Shown piece after piece: positions 1-5,826 of a DNA stretch of 7,366 bases (position 1 is the stretch's first letter; each line of letters starts with the position of its first letter). A program made the position numbers and the translations under genes. The notes under the pieces were generated by a model. That model was not told the DNA's origin. It saw nothing but the letters and a program-made list of their open reading frames with translations, and did not search any database. Origin of the DNA: Gammaproteobacteria bacterium (GTDB lineage: Bacteria; Pseudomonadota; Gammaproteobacteria; Pseudomonadales; Halieaceae); contig JAOUDU010000128.1 of assembly GCA_029859085.1 (NCBI GenBank), positions 1-7,366 of the forward strand, given 5' to 3'.

Positions 1-1
1 C

Positions 2-762
2 GGTTTTTTTCGTCGGCATGCGATCGCCGGGGTGGAGTCGGTGGACGAGGGCTGCTATCGCCGCAACCTGCTGCTGGGAGGGCGCCCTGCCAGCGTCAGG
101 GTGCGCCCCGTCACCGGTCGCAACGCCCTGGAACTGGAGTTGCACGCGGTGGATCACGGCCTGCTGATGCCGGTGGTGGCCGGGGTGCGCCGCATGTTCG
201 ACCTGGACGCCAACCCGGCGGCGATCGCAGCTACCCTGGGGCGGGACCCGTCCCTCGCGCCGCTGCTGCGGGCATTTCCGGGAATCCGTGCACCCGGTGC
301 CTGGTCCCTCTATGAGTCCGCCGTACGGGCTGTCATCGGCCAACAGGTGAGTACCCTCGCCGCCCGGGGTATCTGCGCCCGGCTGGCAGCGGCAACCAGC
401 GAAGACCCGGAACACCTGGTATTTCCGCCGGCCCGCGCCCTCGCCTCCCTGGGCGACAGTCATTTTCCAATGCCCGGCAGGCGCCGGGAGACCCTGCGTG
501 GACTCTGCCTGCAATTCAGCGGCCGGGAGGAATTGCTGGACCTCGAATCACTGGCCTCGACCCCCGGGATCGGGCCGTGGACCCTCGCCATGGTCGCAAT
601 GCGCGGCGCCGGCGACCCCGACGCCTTCCCCACACGCGACCTCGGCCTGGAGAGGGCCTGGGAGGGGATAGCCGCGTCCGGGCCAGCGCTGCGTGAGCAG
701 ACCGCGCTCTGGCGCCCCTGGCGTTCCTACGCCGCCAACCTGCTCTGGAGGAGCTACAGCCA

Positions 763-766
<4 letters not shown>
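2..766 (+). CDS. alkA: DNA-3-methyladenine glycosylase II (AlkA family), 5'-partial
   Basis: This enzyme excises N3- and N7-alkylated purines and other alkylated bases from DNA, starting base excision repair. The frame is open from the first bases of the window. Residues before the GTG at 32 (FFRRHAIAGVESV) align with E. coli AlkA near residue 17 (FLAARAVSSVETV), so the true start lies outside and the GTG is internal. Numbering from that GTG, the helix-hairpin-helix is at about 175-190 (TPGIGPWT), followed by the Gly/Pro-rich loop and the catalytic Asp203 in FPTRDLGL, equivalent to E. coli Asp238. The C-terminal WRPWRSYA and a following Trp (E. coli Trp272 position) are kept. The active-site Tyr222 position of E. 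coli is Met187 here. The gene overlaps the downstream methyltransferase gene as ATGA. It could be a stand-alone AlkA or the C-terminal part of an Ada-AlkA fusion; the window cannot decide. Family assignment is secure. Confidence 0.93.
747..753 (+). promoter_or_regulatory. Ribosome binding site for ogt inside alkA
   Basis: GGAGGAG lies nine bases before the ATG at 763, within the last codons of the glycosylase gene. It fixes the methyltransferase start and, with the ATGA stop/start overlap, indicates translational coupling of the two repair genes. Confidence 0.75.
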
Positions 767-1237
<471 letters not shown>

Positions 1238-1242
<5 letters not shown>

Positions 1243-1254
1243 CGGAGCGCTAAA
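1238..1254. repeat. Perfect inverted repeat between convergent gene ends
   Basis: TTTAGCG-GAG-CGCTAAA is a 7-bp perfect stem with a 3-base loop. It overlaps the ogt stop codon and abuts the stop of the DUF465 gene on the other strand. It fills the whole gap between two convergent genes, a typical place for a shared terminator. However, the T tract is on the 5' side and the A tract on the 3' side on both strands, so it lacks the 3' U-run of a classical intrinsic terminator. It may act as an mRNA 3' end stabiliser or a weak bidirectional pause site. Confidence 0.5.
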
Positions 1255-1500
1255 CTAGGCATTCAAATCGGGGATCATATCGTCCTTCAGGCGCTCGATG
1301 GCGTCCTTCAGGCGCAATTTTTCCTTTTTCAGGCGCTGCAACAGGATCTGGTTCTGGTACGGAAAACTGTGGAGTTCGGCTATTTTGCTGTCCAGCGCCC
1401 GGTGCCGGGTCTGCAGCTGCAGCAGGCGCATCGCGGGTGTCATCGGCTCGTTGGCCGCGTCCGCACCAGAACCGGCGCTATTGTGAGTGAACTCGCTCAT
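1255..1500 (-). CDS. DUF465/YdcH-family small coiled-coil protein
   Basis: An 81-residue protein of unknown biochemical function. The C-terminal two thirds match the DUF465 (YdcH) pattern: RLLQLQTRHRALDSKIAEL, then LQRLKKEKLRLKD and a closing acidic DDMIPDLNA. It is rich in Leu, Lys, Arg and Glu in heptad-like spacing and should form a helical hairpin or coiled coil in the cytoplasm, with no signal peptide or membrane segment. The first 20 or so residues are polar and Ser/Asn/Ala-rich, probably disordered. The ATG at 1500 is preferred. A TTG at 1533 in the same frame would add 11 residues but is preceded by a C/G run with no ribosome site, and another in-frame ATG lies at 1443. Neither start has a strong Shine-Dalgarno. 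It is convergent with ogt and lies downstream of cysQ on the same strand, about 125 bases away. Confidence 0.82.
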   Translation of the reverse strand: MSEFTHNSAGSGADAANEPMTPAMRLLQLQTRHRALDSKIAELHSFPYQNQILLQRLKKEKLRLKDAIERLKDDMIPDLNA

Positions 1501-1559
1501 GCTGTGACCAGATGTACCACTGTTGTTATGCAACCCGGGGGGCGCGGCCAGAGTGCAAC

Positions 1560-1587
1560 TCTATACCCACAGGGAAGCCGTGCACAA
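1560..1587 (-). promoter_or_regulatory. Possible promoter of the DUF465 gene
   Basis: On the minus strand TTGTGC (1582-1587) and TATAGA (1560-1565) are 16 bases apart, giving a leader of about 50 bases to the ATG at 1500. The -10 box overlaps a perfect inverted repeat, AGAGT-GCA-ACTCT (1550-1562). The -35 match is poor, so this is tentative. Confidence 0.25.
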
Positions 1588-1625
1588 GCACTGTCGGCCT
1601 GCACTGCCGAGGGAAATGCAAGCGC

Positions 1626-2471
1626 TCAGAACAGGCGACTGTCCAGCAATTCGCGCCACAGGGGGTGGCCGGCGTCCGCGATCGCGAAAAAGTGCGGGCT
1701 CAGCAGCGATTCGCTGCAATTGTAACGCAGGGGCCTGCCATCCATCCCCAGCAGGGCGCCGCCGGCTGCCTCCAGCACCGCCTGGCCCGCGGCGGTATCC
1801 CATTCGCAACAGGGTGAGAATCGTGGATAGAAGTCGCCCTCTCCCCGCGCCAACTGGCAGAACTTGAGGGCACTGCCGCTGTCGAGGCGCACCACCGGCC
1901 CCCAGTGCTCGCGCAGCCAGGCGAGGCAGTCATCCAGCGTGCTGTTGCGGTGGCGCCGGCTCGCCAGCACCGCCAGATCCCTGCCGGGCTCCAGTGCCCG
2001 GACCGCCAGCGCAGCGCGCGTCCACTCGCCCTCGCCCGATTGCTGGTACCGGTGCGCCGCCACCCCGGGAATACCCACACAGGCTGCGCGCTCCAGTGGC
2101 AGGTACAGTACTCCGAGTACAGGCCGGTGGTTCTCGATCAGCGCGATATTGATCGTGAACTCGCCGGTTGCCGCCAGGAACTCCTTGGTGCCGTCCAGCG
2201 GATCCACCAGCCAGTAGCGCTGCCATTTGTGCCGTCCCGTCAGGGCCGCCGGTGGCGATTCCTCTGACAGCAGCGGAGTTGTCGGCTCCAGTGCCAGCAA
2301 GCCGGCCTGCAGCAGCGCGTGGGATTCGGTATCTGCCAGGGTCAGCGGCGAGTCGTCTTTCTTGGACTCGAAGTCGACCGCACCCGGCGCGTGGTAGTGG
2401 CGGCAGATAAGTGCCCCGGCCTCACAGCACAGGTTCAGCAGCGGTATCACGAGACCTGGCAAATCCTGCAC
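1626..2471 (-). CDS. cysQ: 3'(2'),5'-bisphosphate nucleotidase CysQ
   Basis: A Mg2+-dependent, inositol-monophosphatase-fold phosphatase that converts 3'-phosphoadenosine-5'-phosphate (PAP), a toxic by-product of sulfate assimilation, to AMP and phosphate. It has 281 residues, close to the family norm. Visible in order: KKDDSPLTLAD (37-47), the metal-binding pair Glu70-Glu71 in LLSEES, the signature DPLDGTKEF (90-98) with Asp90 and Asp93, and EWDTAAGQAVLEAAGG (223-238) with Asp225. The set is complete, and the DGTKEF form with the following GEFTINIALIE favours CysQ over SuhB-like inositol phosphatases. The start is a GTG at 2469-2471, supported by AGGGGGA five bases upstream; no in-frame ATG lies nearby. 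It is transcribed divergently from yrfG. In Pseudomonas a nudE gene sits between cysQ and yrfG; it is absent here. Confidence 0.95.
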   Translation of the reverse strand: MQDLPGLVIPLLNLCCEAGALICRHYHAPGAVDFESKKDDSPLTLADTESHALLQAGLLALEPTTPLLSEESPPAALTGRHKWQRYWLVDPLDGTKEFLAATGEFTINIALIENHRPVLGVLYLPLERAACVGIPGVAAHRYQQSGEGEWTRAALAVRALEPGRDLAVLASRRHRNSTLDDCLAWLREHWGPVVRLDSGSALKFCQLARGEGDFYPRFSPCCEWDTAAGQAVLEAAGGALLGMDGRPLRYNCSESLLSPHFFAIADAGHPLWRELLDSRLF

Positions 2472-2475
2472 AATT

Positions 2476-2503
2476 TCCCCCTTTGAATCAGTCGCCCACT
2501 ATA
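2476..2503 (-). promoter_or_regulatory. Extended -10 promoter and ribosome site of cysQ
   Basis: On the minus strand TGG-TATAGT (the -10 hexamer occupies 2498-2503) forms an extended -10 element, and AGGGGGA (2476-2482) is a good Shine-Dalgarno for the GTG start. The expected leader is about 20 bases. No good -35 hexamer is seen at the normal distance, as is common for extended -10 promoters. Confidence 0.45.
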
Positions 2504-2610
2504 CCATTTTAGTGGGTCAGCCTGGCGGGTCAGCACAGGCGGGGAGCCCGGCCGGGAGACACGGCGAGCCGGCGCGGCGGGCCAGAACTGGCGCGCCTGC
2601 AAAAAACCGG

Positions 2611-2616
2611 CATAAT
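2611..2616 (+). promoter_or_regulatory. Possible -10 box of the yrfG-hslR operon
   Basis: CATAAT stands 30 bases before the yrfG ATG, after a GC-rich stretch and an A6 run (2601-2606). A leader of about 24 bases would result. No convincing -35 is present, so the call rests on the hexamer and its position alone. The rest of the 175-base cysQ/yrfG divergent gap is GC-rich, with one 8-base direct repeat (GGGTCAGC at 2514 and 2527) and no recognisable gene. Confidence 0.3.
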
Positions 2617-2646
2617 CACGCCACGATAAAATGGCGGAAACCACAG

Positions 2647-3315
2647 ATGATCGACTGGGACACAATCGATACCGTGCTGCTGGATATGGACGGCACCCTG
2701 CTGGACCTGCATTTTGATAATTATTTCTGGATGGACCACCTGCCGCGTCTGTACGCGGCCAAACACGAGATCAGCGAGGAGGAATCGTCGGCCCACCTGC
2801 GCGAAACCTTCCACAGCGGCGAGGGCACGCTCAATTGGTATTGCCTCGACCACTGGTCAAAACAACTGGGCATGGACATACCGGCGCTCAAACGTGAAAT
2901 CCAGCATATGATTCGCCTGCGCCCTTTCGCGATAGAGTTCCTGGCCTGGCTGCACTCGAGCCACCGCGATGTGGTCTTGGTCACCAACGCCCACCGCAAG
3001 ACCCTCGAGATAAAAATGGCCAACGTGGATATCAGCGGCTGGTTTGACCGGGTAGTGGTATCCCACGACCTGCAGGCGCCCAAGGAAGACCAGGCTTTCT
3101 GGCACAAACTGCAGGCCCTGCACCCATTCGACCCGGCCCGGACCCTGCTGATCGATGACACCGAGCGCGTACTTGATTCGGCCCGGGAATACGGCATAGC
3201 CCACCTGCTCACCCTGCTGCAGCCCGACAGCCAGCAGCAGAAACGGCTGGAGACGCGGTTTCCCGGGATTCACCATTTTGATGAAATCATGCCCGGGCGG
3301 CCTGCCCATGACTGA
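2647..3315 (+). CDS. yrfG: HAD-family GMP/IMP nucleotidase YrfG
   Basis: A cytoplasmic haloacid-dehalogenase-type phosphatase, in E. coli active as a purine 5'-monophosphate (GMP/IMP) nucleotidase. It has 222 residues, the same length as E. coli YrfG, and aligns end to end by eye: DTVLLDMDGTLLDL.FDNYFW, then TLNWYCLD.WS.QLG and PKEDQ.FWH. HAD motif I is DMDGT (nucleophile Asp13, acid/base Asp15), motif II is Thr113 in LVTNAH, motif III is Lys146 in PKED, and motif IV is LLIDDT with Asp170 and Asp171. A helical cap sits between motifs I and II. The ATG at 2647 is chosen because upstream in-frame codons give a Gly/Arg/Pro-rich stretch with no family resemblance and because the length then matches; the ribosome site (GGAA, 7 bases away) is weak. 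It overlaps hslR by 8 bases, matching the conserved yrfG-hslR order in enterobacteria. Confidence 0.93.
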   Translation: MIDWDTIDTVLLDMDGTLLDLHFDNYFWMDHLPRLYAAKHEISEEESSAHLRETFHSGEGTLNWYCLDHWSKQLGMDIPALKREIQHMIRLRPFAIEFLAWLHSSHRDVVLVTNAHRKTLEIKMANVDISGWFDRVVVSHDLQAPKEDQAFWHKLQALHPFDPARTLLIDDTERVLDSAREYGIAHLLTLLQPDSQQQKRLETRFPGIHHFDEIMPGRPAHD

Positions 3316-3712
3316 TCCGGGGCACGCGCAGGAGAGGCTCCGGCTGGACAAATGGCTGTGGGCGGCGCGGTTTTTCAAGACCCGCAGCCAGGCCAAGGCC
3401 GCGATCGAGGGCGGCAAGGTGCAGATGGACGGGCAGCGGGTGAAAGTATCCCGGGAGGTTGCGGTGGGGGATGTCCTGCATATCCGCCAGGGCTGGGATC
3501 AGCGCGAGATCGTGGTGACCGGGCTCAGCGGCCAGAGGCGCGGCGCGACCGAGGCCCAATTGCTGTACCAGGAGACGCCGGCCAGTATCGCCAGGCGCGA
3601 GGCGGAAGGGGCGGCGCGCAAGGCCGCCGGAGGCATGATTGATCGCCCGCCCGGGCGCCCGGACAAAAAGCAACGCCGCCAGATTCACCGGTTCAAGGAC
3701 TCTTCCCGGTAA
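3308..3712 (+). CDS. hslR: Ribosome-associated heat shock protein Hsp15 (S4 domain)
   Basis: Hsp15 binds free 50S subunits that carry a nascent chain on peptidyl-tRNA and helps recycle stalled complexes, especially after heat stress. This copy has 134 residues (E. coli 133). The S4 RNA-binding domain occupies about 10-65: RLDKWLWAARFFKTRSQA, IEGGKVQMDGQRVKVSR and VGDVLHIRQG. It is followed by the family's QRR.A.EA.LLYQET segment and the basic tail RRPDKK-like region (RPDKKQRRQIHRFK, 117-130) that contacts RNA. The ATG at 3308 is preferred over the TTG/ATG at 3278/3281, since the extra ten residues are only the yrfG tail read in another frame. It starts inside yrfG (8-base overlap), so translation is likely coupled; only a weak GGGCGG precedes it. 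hslO, which follows hslR in E. coli, is absent. Confidence 0.95.
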   Translation: MTDPGHAQERLRLDKWLWAARFFKTRSQAKAAIEGGKVQMDGQRVKVSREVAVGDVLHIRQGWDQREIVVTGLSGQRRGATEAQLLYQETPASIARREAEGAARKAAGGMIDRPPGRPDKKQRRQIHRFKDSSR

Positions 3713-3716
3713 TCAC

Positions 3717-4916
3717 TCAATTGACGGTGATGGTATTGCGGCCGCTGTGTTTTGACTGGTAGAGCGCTTTATCGGCCCGCTTGATCAGGTCCGCCGGCGC
3801 CAGATCGGCATCCGGTATCACGCTCACCACGCCCTGGCTGACGGTTATAATCCCGCCGATATCCGATTTTTCGTGGGGTATTCCCGCTGCGACTACCAGT
3901 TCCTTCAGGCGCTCGGCCGTGCGCAGCGCCGACTGGATCGATGCGCCTGGCAACACCAGGATAAACTCCTCGCCACCATAGCGCCCCACGACTTCACCGG
4001 CGCGGGCGGTGGCGCTCTCCATCAGGTCCGCCAGGCGTTTCAGCACGAGATCGCCCGCGGGGTGTCCGTAGTTGTCGTTGTAGTCCTTGAAATAATCCAC
4101 ATCCAGCAGGATTACTGCGAGGCTGGAATTGCCGCGGCGGGCGCGGTTGATTTCCTCCCGCAGCACGTTATTGACCAGGCGCCGATTACCGAGGCCGGTG
4201 AGCTCGTCGATATTGGCAAGGTCAGTAAGCTGGCGCCGGGCATCTCGCAGCTGGCGGTTGCGATCCCGCAGGGAAGTGGTGAGGTCACCCAGTTCCTGGG
4301 CCATGGTCTCACGTTCCCAGTTGAGCGAGATCATATTGCGGAACGACTGGTACACCCGGTCGCTGACGGAGACCAGGACCGCGCAGAACGCCAACAGCAG
4401 CAGGCCTATCAGCAGGTTGTAGGACTGGTCCCAGTAGTGCACCAGGCTCCACCAGGCCATAGGCCAGAGCGAGGCGAAGATGTAGACAATGAAATACTCG
4501 CGAATGAAGACGGAATAACCCATGGAAAATGCCGTGATCATCACAATCACCAGCAGAAACATATACTGCATGGTTATCGGCACCTTGCTGGCTACGTAGA
4601 TATAGACAGCGGACCAGATCATACCTGTCACCGCGGTACCAATGAGGAGCTGCCAGTAGACGCGCCGGGGATGGGACTGGTAAGTGCGCTCCACCAGTGC
4701 ATTGCTCATCTGCAGGGAGCGCAGCAGGAGCACGATAGAAAAGCCTGCCGCCCACAGCAGGGTGACTGGCAGCGGGAGGTATTGCCAGAACAGTATGACG
4801 GTGGCGACCACGCCCACCAGGTGCACGCTCATCGTGGCGACGCGCCCGTTCTGCATCAGCGCTTCGAGCTGCGCGACGAAAAGCTCGTCGCCCGGAATAT
4901 GGCGTTGGTAGATCAT
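3717..4916 (-). CDS. Membrane-anchored diguanylate cyclase (GGDEF domain)
   Basis: It makes the second messenger c-di-GMP from two GTP. It has 399 residues. The N-terminal half is hydrophobic, with about six membrane segments near 28-45, 51-66, 88-109, 116-134, 140-158 and 167-186, forming an integral-membrane sensor that I cannot assign to a named MASE family. A helical, charged linker (about 197-234) is a likely dimerising coiled coil. The GGDEF domain (about 235-397) has IDELTGLGNRR, metal- and GTP-binding DVDYFKDYND.YGH..GD (from Asp272) and an intact GGEEF (314-318), so activity is expected. The inhibitory I-site reads R305-A-G-E308 rather than RxxD. No EAL domain is present. The ATG at 4916 has AGGA eight bases upstream. 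The gene converges on hslR with four bases between stops and diverges from the SGNH-like gene. The input signal is unknown. Confidence 0.92.
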   Translation of the reverse strand: MIYQRHIPGDELFVAQLEALMQNGRVATMSVHLVGVVATVILFWQYLPLPVTLLWAAGFSIVLLLRSLQMSNALVERTYQSHPRRVYWQLLIGTAVTGMIWSAVYIYVASKVPITMQYMFLLVIVMITAFSMGYSVFIREYFIVYIFASLWPMAWWSLVHYWDQSYNLLIGLLLLAFCAVLVSVSDRVYQSFRNMISLNWERETMAQELGDLTTSLRDRNRQLRDARRQLTDLANIDELTGLGNRRLVNNVLREEINRARRGNSSLAVILLDVDYFKDYNDNYGHPAGDLVLKRLADLMESATARAGEVVGRYGGEEFILVLPGASIQSALRTAERLKELVVAAGIPHEKSDIGGIITVSQGVVSVIPDADLAPADLIKRADKALYQSKHSGRNTITVN

Positions 4917-4939
4917 GCACCGAATCCTACACCCTGGAG

Positions 4940-4966
4940 GCTATAAAAATAAACTTAAGGGCCAAA
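4940..4966 (-). promoter_or_regulatory. Possible promoter of the diguanylate cyclase gene
   Basis: On the minus strand TTTGGC (4961-4966) and TATAGC (4940-4945) are 15 bases apart in an AT-rich island (4940-4960) that stands out against the GC-rich surroundings. The leader would be about 17 bases and would include the AGGA ribosome site. The spacing is short, so confidence is low. The remaining divergent gap up to 5052 contains a GTTGC-CA-GCAAC palindrome (4994-5005). Confidence 0.3.
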
Positions 4967-5052
4967 GCTGCGAACCGCATCACAGGGGGTCGCGTTGCCA
5001 GCAACCCGCTTTTGCGACACACTCCATTGGTCACAATAACCGGGGTCCGGGT

Positions 5053-5787
5053 ATGTACTCCTGGAATACCATTCGCACAGTTTGTGCAATTTTGCTGCTG
5101 ATACCCATCATTCACCTGGCTTACCTCGTGTCGCGGGAAACGCTGGCCACCCTGGATACGTCGCACGAGGCCTGGGCCGGGGAGATTGCGGAATATGCCG
5201 CAGCCGACAGGGCCATGAAACTGCCAGTGGAACCCATCGTGGTGATCGGCGGCCGCCAGGTAAAGCTATGGCAGGGGCTGGATCACCTGTTAAGCCCCAG
5301 GCCGGTGCTGATGAGGGGGCTCGGGCAGGCTACCGTGGACGATATAATCCACTATCACTCGGAGCTGATCGGCTACTACCGGCCCGCTGCGGTGGTATTG
5401 TTGCCGGGACCCAGCGAATTCCATATCCGCGACAACAAGTCGGCGCAGGAGCTGGTGACCGCCATCCGCAAGCTGGTCGAGCTCGATGAGTCATACCGCG
5501 CGACCAGGCGGTATTACTTGTTTACACCTGTCAAGACCCCGCTCTATCCCCAGGACTATGCGACTATTGATGAGGCCACCCTGCTGCTGGAGCGCTGGGC
5601 ACAGCAACAGCCGCAGGTGACCATCCTCGATGCCAACCCCCTGCTCACCCTCGGCAATGGCAACCCGAACCCTGACTTTTTCCGCCTCGACGGCACCAAC
5701 CTCAATGAACACGGGTACCTGCGGATTTCCGTGCTGCTTCAGAACGCCCTGAAGCGGGACGAAACGGGAGCGTACGCGGCTCACTGA
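5053..5787 (+). CDS. Membrane-anchored SGNH/GDSL-hydrolase-like protein, catalytic residues lost
   Basis: 244 residues. An N-terminal hydrophobic segment (about 8-27) after a single Arg, with no lipobox, looks like an uncleaved anchor placing the rest in the periplasm. Residues 41-235 follow the SGNH/GDSL esterase pattern: W...IAEYAAADRA, a beta strand ending in the block I region (IGGRQVKLW, 65-73), block II (RGLGQAT, 88-94), block III (LPGPSEF, 117-123) and block V (LDGTNLNEHGY, 212-222). By eye, family members read GSS/GDS, RGFGGS, AGDND and DGLHLN at these points. The nucleophile Ser is therefore Arg68, the block III Asn is Ser121 and the catalytic His is Asn216; only the block II Gly and Asp213 remain. 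The frame is intact and there is no sign of decay, so a non-catalytic binding or scaffolding role is likely; the ligand is unknown. The ATG at 5053 is chosen because it directly precedes the anchor; upstream codons in frame look non-coding. It lies 39 bases before dxs. Confidence 0.78.
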   Translation: MYSWNTIRTVCAILLLIPIIHLAYLVSRETLATLDTSHEAWAGEIAEYAAADRAMKLPVEPIVVIGGRQVKLWQGLDHLLSPRPVLMRGLGQATVDDIIHYHSELIGYYRPAAVVLLPGPSEFHIRDNKSAQELVTAIRKLVELDESYRATRRYYLFTPVKTPLYPQDYATIDEATLLLERWAQQQPQVTILDANPLLTLGNGNPNPDFFRLDGTNLNEHGYLRISVLLQNALKRDETGAYAAH

Positions 5788-5813
5788 AGGGCTACTTTTG
5801 GCCCAATATGCGC

Positions 5814-5819
5814 TAGAAT
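5814..5819 (+). promoter_or_regulatory. Possible -10 box of dxs
   Basis: TAGAAT lies seven bases before the dxs ATG, so transcription from it would start at or next to the ATG. There is no Shine-Dalgarno-like purine run between 5800 and 5826 and no clear -35. Read-through from the upstream gene, only 39 bases away, is the alternative source of dxs mRNA. Confidence 0.35.
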
Positions 5820-5826
5820 CGCGCAC

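Noticed and set aside
1280..1345. Repeated CTTCAGGCG-like units in the DUF465 gene
   Set aside because: They encode the repeated Arg-Leu-Lys-Asp/Lys of the coiled-coil helix and are explained by the protein.
1594..1610. Small hairpin TCGGC-N7-GCCGA downstream of cysQ
   Set aside because: A five-pair stem with no following T-run on the minus strand; too weak to call a terminator.
2512..2646. Upstream extension of yrfG by 45 codons
   Set aside because: The added stretch is low-complexity Gly/Arg/Pro and unlike the family; the ATG at 2647 gives the exact family length.
3705..3731. Possible bidirectional terminator between hslR and the cyclase gene
   Set aside because: Only a TCAATTGA palindrome (3717-3724) and a weak 5-bp ATCAC/GTGAT stem are present, inside coding sequence, with no T-run on either strand.
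3873..4946. A 357-codon open frame on the plus strand opposite the cyclase gene
   Set aside because: It is a codon shadow of the GGDEF gene: His/Gln-rich, no domain, no ribosome site, and the opposite frame has unmistakable diguanylate cyclase motifs.
4915..5052. Upstream extension of the SGNH-like gene by 46 codons
   Set aside because: It would put an odd basic, His-rich stretch before the membrane anchor and overlap the cyclase start; the ATG at 5053 directly precedes the anchor.
5788..5803. GGGCT/GGCCC stem before dxs as an attenuator
   Set aside because: Only four to five pairs with one wobble, no T-run and no alternative structure visible.
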